A stretch of DNA of 64,000 nt from Enchytraeus crypticus (Eukaryota > Annelida > Clitellata > Enchytraeida > Enchytraeidae). This document shows positions 21,801-33,309 of this stretch, one piece after another. The DNA lies in NCBI GenBank assembly GCA_905160935.1, contig CAJHZI010000537.1, positions 65,001 to 129,000 of the forward strand. Reading direction: 5' to 3'. Below the pieces are notes generated by a model. That model was not told the origin of the DNA and did not search any database. It was given only the letters and a program-made list of their open reading frames with translations. Both the position numbers and the translations under genes were made by a program. Positions within the stretch are counted from its first letter, which is position 1. Every line of letters starts with the position of its first letter.

Positions 21801-22749
21801 CAACTGACCATTAATAGGCTTCATAATTTACCTTAGGGTTTCAAACTGGAAACTCTCAGATCAATTATGAAGTTACGAAAATAATTATGAAATTATTGCA
21901 TTGCTATAATGCAAAATTATTTACTCCAGATAGTCTTAACATATATAGAATGTCATATTTAATTATTTGTAAATCTGGCTGAAAAAATATTAAGGTAGCA
22001 CACTAAAATTTGAAAAAAAAATCATAATTTGAATTTCACAAGAACAAATCCACCTAGATTGAGTCAAGCATTTTCAGATTTTTATGGGATACTCTCATCA
22101 CTTTTGTCTCTTTGATGTTAATCTTCATTCCATATTCCAATGCCGTATCATTCAGACTATCCTATATCGTTTGTAGGCCCGTCTCGCTTCCCACTACCAT
22201 TCCTTTGTACCGCTACCATTTTAAAAATTTTGTCGGAACCAGCCTTACCTGAATAGATGCTGTTAGATACTGTAAGACATGTAAATGCAAAACTAATATA
22301 TATTTGCATTGTTCTAACTATCTTTATTTAATGTCAGGCTGGTGAAGAAGAAAGGAACTCCAAGAGTTTGGTTCAGTTCGGTTTGGACAAAGGCTGGGTT
22401 CGGGTTCAGTTCGGGTTCGGCCAGAGTCTGGGTTCGGTCAAAATTCAAGAGTTTAGGGTACGGTTAGGTTCGAGTTCGGTTCGATTCCCATCTCTAATTA
22501 TTACATAGTATTGTCTCTTACACTACAGTATCTTATAAAAATTAAAGTCGGACCCTGTGTAGCACTGATGTTGTTATACGAGCAGTCCTGTTGATCAGAG
22601 TTCAACACGTAGCCCAAGTAACAGGAACATTCGTACCCGCCAATGAGATTGTGGCAAATATGTTGACAGTACTTGGTCGTTAACTCTAGGGAACATTCAT
22701 TCACATCTGTAACATAACAGCCGATGTGATTATATGTATGTACACATCC

Positions 22750-22800
<51 letters not shown>

Positions 22801-22832
22801 ATACTATATATATATATATACATCTATATACA

Positions 22833-22876
<44 letters not shown>

Positions 22877-25800
22877 CTGGTTAGATAAGCTTTAATAGGG
22901 TCTCTACCGAGGAATAGATTTAGCTTCGGGAGGTTTCATTACCTACAGGCCTATAAAATTTTGTTTTGTCGCCTCTTAATTACGACATGTGCAGTAAACG
23001 ACTATCTTATTCTCATTTAGTTCCAGCACAATATATCAAGTATTTTAATTTAAGTTATCAGTAAAATAAAATTGCGTGATTTCTAGGCAAAATTAATATC
23101 CAAAGATGACTCAAAACGTGCATATTCAGATAAGAATAACTGTGACGGATGACTCTACACACCAGAGCATTGGTATCCATCAGATGAGAGCTCATAGCCA
23201 GCCTCGCAGGAACAGCTGTAGCCGTTCAACTTGTTGTGACAATTGTGCTCACAGAGATTTGTGTCTTTAGACAGGCATTCGTCCACATCTGTTAAAATAT
23301 TTAAGAATATTAAGCTTCTTCTTATCGTGTCCTCATACAGCATTAATCCGGCGCCTGTCACAATCTCTCGCCCGATCATTGAACTCTGCTGAATTCATAA
23401 TTAGATATCATGCAATTGTTTAATGTCTAAATTAAAATATTATATATGCAACGTATATTTTAATTAGTTTTTTTCATTTTCATCTCTCTACACCGCTGTT
23501 CTAACTAGTGGTAGGTGCATGCGATAAAGGCTGGAGCCAGTGGCGAAGTCGGTAAGACGCTTTACCGCGGATCTATATGTGCGGGGTTCAAATCCTGGGC
23601 TCTCCCGTCACTGACATCGCTTTTGAGTGGGGTAACTGACGTTAACCTTAACATTTTCAAAGAGACTGCCTTACAGATCCGTGAGAAATTTTTTGTCTTC
23701 TAATCCTTTCAAGGATCAATTAACTTAACTATAGCTTAACTATATTTGCTGTTGAAAAACCAAATGGCTGTAAGGTATACGATGTATTAGTTACCTTCTA
23801 GATGAACTAGGGTGATACCAAATTCTGGTTTCCTGACCTATGCCTTGAACTTACTTTCCCTAAGAACAGCCTTTAGAGATGAATACTCTTAACGATACGA
23901 GTCTTCTCATAGCAATATAGTAAATAATTTTATTTGATATAAGTACCCTCGAGACGTGCAAATATCTTAATGCCTGCATTTCGAACTGCTTAGAACTTTA
24001 GTGAGATTATGCATCACGAGAGGCACAAAAGACGGGCTGAACAGCGGGATATAGAAGTTGAGATTTGAAAGGTTGAAGGAACCTTTTTATGTTTTTTAAA
24101 ACTGAATTCAATTAAATTGAATTGAGGCTATAGAGCGGGGAAAAAGAAGATGGACTAAAGTGCGGGTACATATGCTGAACTCAAATGCGAGCACTGCTGA
24201 TGGAAAAACTGCGGCGTGGTCGTGTGAGCAGATATAACTTTGCAGTCAAACTTAAATTATATTTATCAGCTAAACATTATTGACAGGAGACGTTACATAC
24301 CTGAACAATTGAATCCATAAGATGAGAGCTCATAGCCAGCCTCGCAGGAACAGCTGTAGCCGTTCATCTTGTTGTGACAATTGTGCTCACAGAGATTTGT
24401 ATCATTAGACAGGCATTCGTCCACATCTGTCAAAAGTATTTGCTTTTACTATGTAATTAAAGTTAAAGGAATGATAGAAATTATTATTATTTGGTCGTAT
24501 GGTTAAACACATGACAACGGCATGTGTTTAACATTTTCATTTCTTTGGCTGCTACTTCAGTTGTTTTCTTTATTCTTTTTTCGCCTTCGTCTTCATGGCT
24601 ATTAGTAATCGTTGCCTTTGTTGGCAAATCAATTGCAGATATTGTCAGCAGGCGATCTTCTAAGGTGGTCATCCACAAAGTACTAGCCTGGGCGCATTGA
24701 ATCTTAAAATTCGTTCAATTGACGAATAGCTAAATCAAGTGAGCAAAATCTCGTCCCAAGATTATTAGCCTGGAATGCTATATCAGAGTACTATTAATAT
24801 CTTTCAGAGTAATTAAGATTATTTTATAAGTATAGCTATTAAATTTATGCAGAAATTCTAATTATAAAGGCAACTTAAATTTTAATGAGTTATTTGCATT
24901 TTATCTCTCTCCTTCTTTCTTTCCTCACTACCACTGTACTACCTAATGGAAGATCCATTTGATACAGTCTCTTTTCATAGTTATCTCCTCAGAATTTCGG
25001 CTAATATTTACATACCAAAGCTCAATCAGATCATCCACTACCCTAAGTCTAGGTCTTCCCGCACGCATTTCACTCCATTCATTTATCTCTTATAATTAAA
25101 TGTACATATTTTCGAACGTCTGTTTCATACAAAATGCATGCAAAGAACTACTGAGGGTTTGGACTAAAATTGATGTCATTGATCTCATAGTATGCTTTGT
25201 TATTTACAGCTGTGCTTATTGAGCCTAAGTTAATATGTTACTTCAAATTTTAGTCAAATTCAGTAAATTTCTATAAATGCTAACATCCTAATATTGGAGC
25301 CACTGAGTCGCTTTCTCATCGATTTGGCACCGAAACTACATTAAAAATTAAATGCGAGTCTAGTCTTTTGTCTATAATCTAATAAATTTGAAAATGTTAT
25401 GATTTGAACCGTCAGAGCAGGTAGGTCCCTTCCACTCAGCGGCACAAGTCCGATTTGGACAAATCCCACTCCTCAAGCAAGGCCTGGAGTCCTTACAGTT
25501 GCACTGATTCTCACAGTAGCGTCCAAACCAGCCTTTAGAACAAACTGTAAACAGTGAATATAATAGTTAATGTAAGATATAATATAAAACTCACAATGTT
25601 AACGCAAATCAGTCAAATATGTCTGGAATTCTAGAAGTAACTAGTCTTTTTCTTATATAGAATAATGAAAAAGTAGAATAACTTCAATACCTCGAAGCTT
25701 CAAAGCCCTTAAATGTGAATTCCTAATTCTCCAGAACCTATAAATTGATACTTCTTGACCCTCGATAACTAAGAAATTTAAGAGTCTAGTAAATTAAGAT

Positions 25801-25933
25801 AAAACCATGTAATATTGCACAACGAAGAAATATTATACCTTTGGATTCTTCATCAAAAATGATGTCAAGGATTAGGACACTCGAAAAACAGGGCCTCCAA
25901 AAACTATGCCACTCAGTACACCTATAGAGCATT

Positions 25934-25967
<34 letters not shown>

Positions 25968-26001
25968 TATATGTACATGTATATATATAATATATATATA
26001 T

Positions 26002-26041
<40 letters not shown>

Positions 26042-26128
26042 ACCTGCCAGTAGAAAAGTCATTAAGATATATATACATGTATATATATAAATATATAAAG
26101 TATTTTCTATATACAGTATATATACATG

Positions 26129-26165
<37 letters not shown>

Positions 26166-26189
26166 TTACCTGCCAGTAGGCAATGCACT

Positions 26190-26234
<45 letters not shown>

Positions 26235-29160
26235 GTATTTATACATATATACTCGTATATATATACATATACATGTATGTAGGATATTCAAATAACAAAC
26301 AAGGATAATAGCTACTCAAATTTCTAGGCTAGTTACCCGTGTACACGCTGTTTCTCAGACTTCCACCACACTTCTGTGTAATGTTTCCAGCACAGGTATT
26401 ATTACATTCGCTCTCAGGTGTCCTTCCGTACCTATCATAGTACTCTCCACAGTAACATTCTTGTGAGAACTGTGTCATACAAAATAAAGCGAACATCTGC
26501 TTCATCTGAGGACTCTATGGCTTGTAATTATATATTTGATATTTTGTGTTTCTGATCGAAATTCCTCGTAAAAGTGTGACGATTAATTGATTAATTAATT
26601 AAGATTGAACGATAAAGCCAATAGGAAATAAGTAAACAGAAGGTGAAGGCCAGACGCAGTTTGTTGGCACACAAATGCTGTTTTTGTATTGTCGATATTA
26701 GCAGTTTGATCATAAAAGCACAAGATAATCGTTTTCATGTGTTTCTTTCTTATTAGAAGATAGGAAACGAAAAAAATTCTTTGGAGCCGTATGTAATCAT
26801 CAGCTTCTACGGGGTAAATACCAATATAAATGTCAATTTAAGGAACATTTAATAATTTATCCTGTATTTATCATTGTGTTCAATGCACTGTTACTCTGCA
26901 AACGACTATCATCTGTAGCAACGCGTAACGTAATGACTTTTATACCCAATTGGGCTGGTTTGTTGGCACAAGAGCTTCTTTGGGGTTTTGGTTATCTCAC
27001 CAATCTTAGACCATTCCAGGTTTTGTTCCTCTTTAAAATATATCTCTACAAATCAGTTTGGGTGAATCGGTTGATAGGATGTGGCTTGTGGAGACGTGAG
27101 TGGCATTATCTTTGAAGGAAAAATTTCGCCTCTGCTATGATAGGGGATTACTTCAGGCAGGTATATGGATATTCAATGAAAGGCCAACTACAAATTAAAT
27201 TAAGAAAGCTGAAGTTCCTTTCGCAGTCGGACGCACATACATATAGTCGGTGATAGAAATCATCATCATCTTCCCTTAAATCCCAGGTTAACCAGGGTCG
27301 GGATACGAATAGACTTATTTATCCATTAGTTTAAGTTTTGTGGCAATTACTGGAGCCTAGGCGCTCACCAACCGAATGTCCTTTCTGACGTTGGTATGGA
27401 TCTTAGTGCGTTAGTCGCCTTCTACGACACGTGCAGTCACCGGTTGGTCAAATTCTTCAAACGACTCGGACACAATACGGGGAAGTCGGTGATAAAAATA
27501 AACTAAATAAAATGTTTTGCATTCTCCTAGCAAATGATCCATTAGGCCTAGATCCTACTGAATAAATCCTACGAAAATAGAGATCTTACAAATCGAACTG
27601 CCCTAATAACTGAATACTATAGATACGAACTTGTGTTCCGAAGTACGTATTCTCAGTTTTGATGAAGCAGTTCGATTGACACAGTTGCGGAGTAAGTGTT
27701 AATTTCATTTCAGTATAACTCCCAAGCAGTGCCCGTGGTTCACCATCACGATAGCATCCGACATAGTTCAATGAGATATCTCCAGAATCTTAAATGAAAT
27801 AAAAAAGTCGTATGGCCTTAAAGCTTTAAGTTTGCTTGACATGACTTCGACAAGCAGAAATATAAACAGTTACTTAGATATAGCAAATTAAAAGTTGTAA
27901 CAACCTATAAATGTATTACAGACAATTACTTAAGGCTATACTTTGCTTGACATGACTTCGACAAGCAGAAAAATTAAAGCTTGTTACAACTTTTGAATGC
28001 TATATCTATGTAACTGTTTATATTTCTGATTGTCGAAGTCATGTAAAGCAAAGTATAGCCTTAAAGCCATTGTCTGTAATATATCTAAAGCTTGTTACAA
28101 CTTTTAATTTACTATATCTATATAACTATTTATACTTGCTACTTGATGTTTAGTTGAATTCACCCACTCTATCTTAAAGAAATATAATATATACCTTTTA
28201 AAATACTATGAAGATCAAAGTCATCTCATTAAGTATTAGTTAAAAGTCACAAAGCTCCTTGCAAGAATAATATTAGTTACTTTAACTAATATTATTCTTG
28301 CAAGGAGATTTGTGACTTTTAACTAATATATAATTTAATCAGATGACTTTGATCTGCAAATTTGAAGACATTAAAAAAATTTTCATTCAGACGCAAGGAG
28401 GATATAAAAGATTTAAAAAAAACTCCCATCAACCTTCTAAGTCTCAGTTATATTTCTATTTCTTACTGCTCATATACAGTATTATCCATATACTCTCTAT
28501 GCGAACATTCATATGTATACATAATCACAAATTTTAATAATTTACTGGCTGTTGTTTAGCCAGTGGCGAAGTCGATAAGACATTCGGCTGCGGATTAGTG
28601 CGGGGTTCCAATCCAGGGCTCGCCCGTCACTGACATCGCTTTCGAGTGAGGAAACTGACGTTAACATTAGCTTTGTTACTCCCGCTTTGAATTGGCCTAT
28701 TTTATACTATTGACATAAATATATTATTGACGTTAAGATAAATTAATGACTTTTCACAAATATTTGGCAACAAGTTTGCAAAACTTAACTTCCATAGAAT
28801 TGCATCAAGAGCGTTCTCTATCTTTAATGGAAATGCTAAACATCTTAAAATTAACTTTTAGTTTAAAATAAATTTCTTAAATTAACTTCACTATGAATCC
28901 GCTGATTAAATTCTCACTGAATTGTTCTGAAGTTAATTTGAAGTACTCTTCTTTCGGCTACTCTGAGTTTGAATCCTTGTGAGAAAAGGGGCGTCAAATA
29001 ATTATGGCATTGACCGAAGACTCAATAATTTGTAAATGACGGTTCAAGACATATTAAATCGGTACTTACCGGTCGCTTCTATTTGAAAGGTTAGAGCAAG
29101 TAAACCGAGGAGTACGTGTATTTGAGCAGATATCATCGAGCCTCTTTCTCTTCTCATCAT
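18829..29160 (-). CDS. Receptor A: WSC-EGF-3x cbEGF-TM protein
   Basis: Ten exons on the minus strand in order 29070-29160, 27631-27788, 26337-26469, 25410-25544, 24301-24426, 23163-23288, 22554-22706, 20528-20657, 19785-19861 and 18829-18851 sum to 1152 nt, exactly 383 codons plus stop. The product has a signal peptide ([13 protein letters not shown]), a WSC domain (YVGCY, YFGTQ, ECYCGE), an EGF-like domain, three Ca-binding-type EGF domains (D-V-D/N-E-C starts), a membrane segment and a tail of about 30 residues. WSC domains bind carbohydrate in other proteins; ligand binding at the cell surface is inferred. The tail stops at GGAGTC-TAA, where copies B and C have TAC, so tyrosine motifs further along the same exon are not read. 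A hAT-like element, SINE and LINE pieces lie in its introns. Confidence 0.85.
19006..19233 (+). mobile_element. SINE-2 copy
   Basis: TAAAGTCATGAAGTTTTAAA, GGGTTCGAATCCC and GTGATAGATATCAAC are in order. It lies in the intron between the last two exons of receptor A. Confidence 0.82.
19235..19784. other. Receptor A intron, nothing recognised
   Basis: Small frames on both strands lack splice or domain support. Confidence 0.5.
19785..19861 (-). CDS. Receptor A exon 9, juxtamembrane tail
   Basis: [19 protein letters not shown]...SKEG, 77 nt, phase 2-1. The N-rich stretch comes from AAC repeats and varies between copies. Confidence 0.78.
20276..20413 (+). mobile_element. SINE-1, full length
   Basis: GGCTGGAGTCAGTGGCATTG through GGGGTTCAAATCCTGAGCCC to TTGCCAGCCTTTTT, in a receptor A intron. 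Confidence 0.85.
20528..20657 (-). CDS. Receptor A exon 8, transmembrane segment
   Basis: GNTTIGVT, then [20 protein letters not shown] and a basic stop-transfer LYRHR. Donor CACCG/GTTAGT, phase 2. A, B and D share this donor and C has GTGAGC. Confidence 0.88.
21152..22496. mobile_element. hAT-like non-autonomous element, copy 1 (1345 bp)
   Basis: Terminal inverted repeats TAGAGATGGGAAT / ATTCCCATCTCTA are flanked by an exact 8-bp target duplication ATTATTAC (21144-21151 and 22497-22504), the hAT signature. Both subterminal zones are packed with GGTTCGGGTTCGG-type repeats facing inward. No transposase frame. The matching intron of receptor B (about 40655-40690) has GAGTATTGTTACATAGTATT without the insertion. 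Confidence 0.9.
22554..22706 (-). CDS. Receptor A exon 7, cbEGF domain 3 (second subtype)
   Basis: 153 nt. [29 protein letters not shown], and a linker NNISATQG before the membrane. The same subtype occurs in B, not in C or D. Donor GG/GTCCGA is non-consensus. Confidence 0.82.
22755..22870. repeat. (TA)n tracts
   Basis: Alternating TA interrupted by ACATGTATATAC and ACATCTATATACAG. Confidence 0.9.
23163..23288 (-). CDS. Receptor A exon 6, cbEGF domain 2
   Basis: 126 nt, phase 1-1. [17 protein letters not shown] and [13 protein letters not shown]. Nearly identical in layout to exon 5 and to copy D, so these exons multiply by duplication. Confidence 0.88.
23529..23657 (+). mobile_element. SINE-1, full length
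   Basis: GGCTGGAGCCAGTGGCGAAG, GGGGTTCAAATCCTGGGCTC and GTCACTGACATCGCTTTTGA in order, in a receptor A intron. Confidence 0.88.
23660..24300. other. Receptor A intron with weak similarity to copy D intron
   Basis: GAGATTATGCATCACGAGA near 24004 matches 60319 in copy D, so it is old duplicated intron. No other feature. Confidence 0.5.
24301..24426 (-). CDS. Receptor A exon 5, cbEGF domain 1
   Basis: 126 nt, phase 1-1. [17 protein letters not shown]... ending in a C-S-G boundary. The D-x-D-E-C start and the later Y-S-C-S-C are the calcium-binding EGF signature. Confidence 0.88.
24890..25110 (-). mobile_element. LINE C-terminal fragment
   Basis: Minus strand reads [18 protein letters not shown], parallel to GRGRPRLGMLDDLKTHSY of the copy at 55266-55640. 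Short, truncated remnant in a receptor A intron. Confidence 0.6.
25410..25544 (-). CDS. Receptor A exon 4, EGF-like domain
   Basis: 135 nt, phase 1-1. [17 protein letters not shown] starts a laminin/MEGF-like EGF domain ending [13 protein letters not shown]. Donor GACG/GTTCAA. Confidence 0.85.
25925..26240. repeat. (TA)n complex with two LINE-tail scraps
   Basis: TA/TACA repeats are interrupted twice by CCTGCCAGTAG motifs (about 26042-26065 and 26167-26192), which are the reverse of the LINE end that normally precedes (GA)n. I infer two LINE termini whose microsatellite tail is TA-type. Confidence 0.6.
26337..26469 (-). CDS. Receptor A exon 3, WSC second half
   Basis: 133 nt. [19 protein letters not shown], then [11 protein letters not shown] and NSVYTG. 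This completes the WSC fold with its C-G-G motif. Acceptor ACACAG, donor GTAACT. Confidence 0.88.
26870..27480. mobile_element. Old repeats in WSC intron of receptor A
   Basis: 26960-27110 resembles the LINE 3' end (TGGGTGAATCGGTTGATAG...GGAGACGTGAGTGGCAT) and has relatives in the same intron of C (about 52960-53070) and D (about 63180-63300). 27250-27480 contains the dispersed repeat with GTCGCCTTCTACGACACGTG. Confidence 0.55.
27631..27788 (-). CDS. Receptor A exon 2, WSC first half
   Basis: 158 nt. It contains [15 protein letters not shown], then L-T-x-x-x-C-x-x-x-C and TYFGTQ. Donor CAA/GTTCGT is non-consensus but shared by B and C. Confidence 0.88.
27810..28130. repeat. Inverted-repeat element with duplicated arm
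   Basis: TTGCTTGACATGACTTCGAC occurs twice in direct order, then reversed as GTCGAAGTCATGTAAAGCAA. The arms continue through ATATAAACAGTTAC and AAAAGTTGTAAC. A distant relative lies at about 46862-46905. MITE-like, no coding content. Confidence 0.75.
28213..28354. repeat. 142-bp near-perfect hairpin
   Basis: GATCAAAGTCATCT at the left end is exactly reversed as AGATGACTTTGATC at the right. The inner arm (ATTAGTTAAAAGTCACAAAG...) is reversed across a loop of a few bases at about 28283. Foldback element in receptor A intron 1. Confidence 0.85.
28556..28676 (+). mobile_element. SINE-1, slightly 5'-truncated
   Basis: GCCAGTGGCGAAGTCGATAA through GCGGGGTTCCAATCCAGGGC to TTAACATTAGCTTTG. Confidence 0.85.
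29070..29160 (-). CDS. Receptor A exon 1, signal peptide
   Basis: MMRRERGS, a hydrophobic core and IEAT, with donor ACCG/GTAAGT (phase 1). Upstream ATGs in the same frame exist (to 29226); the MM pair or the inner M-I-S-A-Q would give a normal signal peptide. This is the only signal exon found for the four copies. Confidence 0.8.
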
Positions 29161-29311
29161 TCTTGTTCTGCTCGTGCTGTGCTTATCTCTGCTGACTGTA
29201 CATGGAGTATCGAGCTGCGGATTCAAATGTGATGATAAATTATTAATAAATTATTAATAATTATAGTATTCTTTACACCGACTATGTGATATTGTAATAG
29301 GTTACAATGAT

Positions 29312-29455
29312 AAAAGCTGGTAAAGCTAAGGTTAACGTCAGTTTCCTCACTCAAAAGCGATGTCAGTGACGGTCGAGTCTAGGATTTGAACCCTGCACAT
29401 ACTGATCCGCGGTTGAGTATCATGCCGACTTCGCCACTGGCCCCAGCCAGTTGCC
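29312..29455 (-). mobile_element. SINE-1, full length
   Basis: AAAAGCTGGTAAAGCTAAGG at the left, GGATTTGAACCCTGCACATA in the middle and GACTTCGCCACTGGCCCCAG at the right. A short + strand scrap (GCCAAGTCGGTAAGATAAG) follows directly. Confidence 0.85.
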
Positions 29456-29469
29456 AAGTCGGTAAGATA

Positions 29470-31715
29470 AGATGACTAAATGTATTAGAAGCCTTCTTAT
29501 GTAAGTTTTATAACATTGTGCACTCCAAAATACAATATCTAAGCATAACAATATAATATATTGTAAGTCATACAATAGGTATATATTATATTAAGACGCA
29601 ATATATTATATTTTAAGACGAAATCTAAATGTTTAATTGGAAATATAATGTCCAAATGTTCGCTCGATCACTGGAACTTCAGCAACATTTGTAGGGAGAG
29701 AAAGCTAGTGCTTCAGTATTTACTGAATTATTTACTAGTGTAAATTATTTACATTTTATTACAGCGATAGTCAAATTTATACTTGAAAATGTATAATCCG
29801 TAAACTTTGAGTTAAAATAAAGTATTTATTTTTTATTCAATTGTCTTTATCTTTTGCAGAACCGCATATCTCACGTTATATCGCAGCATCCCAGTATAAT
29901 GAAACTGTTGTTGCTGTTGATTCAACTTGAGGCATCTGTCATTTCACCTCATGAAGACGCGTAGCTAATATTGTTCAGTGTTATATATTACTTCTATATT
30001 ACTAGAAAACAGGCACCTGTATTTGAAAATGATGGCATATTTCGAGCAGATTTAGTCGAAATGCAAGAGTTAAGCGAAAAAGAAAGGATACATTCATATG
30101 CGATGTACATGTATGTGTGTTAAATATAATCGACGTTTAGAAGAACACATTTAAAAACCCTGGAGCGCTCGCTGCTCTTGGATGAGAAAATAGGCAGTAA
30201 CTGGACCCCTCTAGTCGGTTTATAAATTTTTGTAAGGAGAGATGCTGCGTGAATTTTTAATTTTACTAACTATATTTTAACTCAAGAAATCAAACAATGT
30301 TACAGTTGAAATTGCTTTAAGAATCAACACTATATTGATTATAAATCGCCCGGTAGTTATATTTGTTAAAATAAATATAGTAATTTTGTAGACGAACTTT
30401 TTCATACATCTTTGATTTTAAAATTTTTCGATATTTAGCTTTTATTTGCGAGCACTTGAAATTTTCTTTCAAAATTGTTTTTGCAGACCCCGCCTGCAGC
30501 CATTGCGATAGTAAGCAGATTTCGTTACTATAGGCCTATATTTAAAAATAAAAGGATTCTAGAGATGTTATTATAAAGTCAATTAGTAGCGCAGGAAGAT
30601 TCGGACAAAAGAGCCATACTAACTAGGAGCGACTTAGAAATATTTAAAATCAGCCATTACCTGAAAGTCGCAGATAGAAAACTTACCAAATATAGTATAT
30701 AGCCTTATATATACATGTGTATCGCTGGTAAGGTATAGATTGCTAATTACGCAAAAAATTTTAGCATGTCAGAACAAAACCTGGAGGCAAAGGTTTGAAA
30801 TAATGCGTTAGAAGTAAAAAAGCTTGGTAGTTGATTCGTGAATAGAGCTAATGAAAAATGAACCAGCTAGCCTTCATTCTTATACACATATATACCTAGA
30901 GGCTAGCTTACATGGATGAGCGACAATACCAGACACAAAGAAAACAAAATTTTGAAAGTTTTCTTGCTTATATAAAATTTTACCGTCACGAAAAATTCTG
31001 AATTAAAGCTTAGACCGAAAAAGAGGGGGAGGGGAGTTGCATGACTATAAAAGCGCGTAGGGTTGAACTGATTGCCCTGATGTACCCTCTCATTTAACTC
31101 ACCTCCCCTCATTCCAGATATCACGGCTCCAATTCTTCTACCCAGTAATACCTGTAGAAATCTCAGGTAAGGAAATTGATAAAAGGCAGTAGCCTATTTC
31201 ACTTTACTCTATGCATTGCGCTGGTAATTATTAAGGCATATGTATTAAACTATATAAATGTATCAAATGTTAAAAATGAGGGCCAGTTAAATCAGAGGTT
31301 CAAACCAAATTCACAATCTGCAAAACGCTCGTCAATTGATGCTCTCTTTAATTCTTAGGTAGTAATAATTCTGTCATTTATAAACACATAAAAACGTGTT
31401 TGGAAAAGCTAAGAATAAAATGTTCCAGTCAACTGCAGTATATTAAATGCAATTAGAGATTTAAAAGCGTACTAAAAGCGACACAGGTATTACTCAAGAC
31501 CAATAGAGGAAGCTCCAATTGTTCACTTCCAGGTAAATTGTCTACTGGAAAGGCTATTTTAAACATGAAGACAGTTTGGAGTGAAGTGTTGCAAGAGTCT
31601 TTATTCTTACGGATAAAACTCAGAACTTACAGACAATCAAATCAGAATGCCGTGTGAAAAATTTAACTGGAGTCAGTCGAGTGTGAGTATTCGTCGAGGT
31701 GGAAAGGTACCAACG
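29470..31715. other. Intergenic between receptors A and B, no gene
   Basis: AT-rich. Small frames (such as 30903-31124 on the minus strand) have no domain, conserved splice site or paralogous counterpart. The receptor A promoter should lie at its left end, but I cannot point to a motif. Confidence 0.5.
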
Positions 31716-31719
31716 AATT

Positions 31720-31848
31720 AAAAAGATAATGTTAGCGTCACTTTCCTCACTCGAAAGCGATGTCAGTGCCGGGCGAGCCTACGAATTGAACCTCGCACAT
31801 ACTGATCCGCGGTTGAATATCTTACCGACATCGCCACTGGCTCTATCC
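31720..31848 (-). mobile_element. SINE-1, full length
   Basis: GTCACTTTCCTCACTCGAAA, GAATTGAACCTCGCACATAC and ATCGCCACTGGCTCTATCC in order. Confidence 0.82.
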
Positions 31849-32229
31849 ATTATTCAATTATTAATCAATTAGAAAAACCTAATTTCGTAACCGTTTATGT
31901 AGTTTGGTTATGGCAGGAGTGTAGATAGGAATTGCAATAGGCCTATATGTTTTAGTCAAAATGCAATAGACTCGTTACTAGCATCAAAAGGTGACATTGA
32001 GCAATACCGAATGGTTAAGAACTTTATTTTAATAGACTCTTTAGTCATCACGAGGAATGTTCACAGCATGGCGCTCATAAAGCAGTGTTACCAGGCCCGA
32101 TGTTGAAATAAATAACTACTGTATATCTTTTCGAGTAACTTCTATAGTTGGTCTGTATTTAACTATAAAACATGCATTGAATCCATTGCTACAGCCCACT
32201 CCTAATGGATCATATACAAACAATATTCT

Positions 32230-32600
32230 TTCTCTCTCTCTCTCTCTCTCTCTCGTTTTCTCTCTCTCTCTCTATCTCTCTCTCTCTCTGTCTCTCTCTC
32301 TCTCTCGTAGAAGTGTTCTGCCAAGTGGCAGTTCCAAGGTTCCAAGGTACATATTCAGGCTCAAGAGCCTGCCTTCACACTGCATATACAATATATGAAT
32401 CCAAATATCAACACGCTAATCCCTTCACAAAGGCAATGCCTATACCAAAACTTTATTTAGCCTATAACTTGGTAAAATCTGGCTTCTAAGGTGGTTTCTC
32501 TTTGCATTACCCAGTTTTTCTTTTTCTCCTCTTTCGACACGTGCAGATACCGTTTGGTTTATTCTTCGGTTCCCAACATAACACTATACTAGATTTCATG
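32230..32600 (-). mobile_element. (CT)n-tailed LINE remnant plus dispersed repeat
   Basis: A CT tract (32230-32305) is followed by a degenerate LINE tail related to 3395-3592, then TTTCGACACGTGCAG, part of the dispersed repeat with the short hairpin. Confidence 0.55.
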
Positions 32601-32609
32601 GCAAAGGCT

Positions 32610-33300
32610 GCTACTTTGTTCTTTAAATACACATGTTATTTGCTAGTCAAAGGCTGCTACTAAGTTTACAAGCATCAAATCTTGTTTGGCAGCTTGTAGG
32701 TTCTTTATATATTTAACAATTAAAGACTCGAAGGAATAACTCCGCTCTCACGGATCCACCCTTGTTTGTTATTAATGCCTGACGCAGAAGATTTTTAACG
32801 GGAAAACACCACAATTATGAGATGAAAGCGATTTATATATTTATCAACCGTCTAATTGTCATTTAGCTCCATACATTGAAAACCATCTAACAGACCGCAA
32901 CTTATGATAACGACGCAATGCTATTATGCCAGAATATCTTAATAGCACATTTAGCGTAAACTGTCATTAAAATTATGACTCTACTATCATTAAAATTATT
33001 ACATATTCGATCCTTACAGGCATGCGTAACCGAAAATAAAAAATAAAAATGATTGCTATGACATACATGAAATTAAATCTTCTAATTTATTTTAGAAATT
33101 AATGTAGATCCTCTTTTACTTATACAACGATAGCATTGCACTAGTCTACTCTGTGAAGAAGAAGAAGTTGAACTGAAATCTTCAAGAACCCCGGCTTTTC
33201 AAAATATTCTCTACGTATATATTCCAAGCTCACAAATCTTTAACAAAACATTTCCTAGAATTAGCATATCTTTGAAGAATTATTCTCTAGATGTTATAAG
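32610..33300. other. Duplicated intergenic DNA matching 47750-48060
   Basis: AAGGCTGCTACTAAGTTTAC, GCAGCTTGTAGGTTCT and GAAAACACCACAATTATGA have clear counterparts at 47880-48020, downstream of receptor C. The duplication unit therefore extends past the 3' ends of the receptor genes. Confidence 0.65.
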
Positions 33301-33309
33301 TCAACTTTT

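Noticed and set aside
25872-26295. Ile/Tyr-rich frames on both strands
   Set aside because: They are translations of (TA)n and TACA repeats.
26876-27115. A + strand 79-codon gene
   Set aside because: The DNA resembles the LINE 3' end shared with introns of C and D, and the frame is not kept there.
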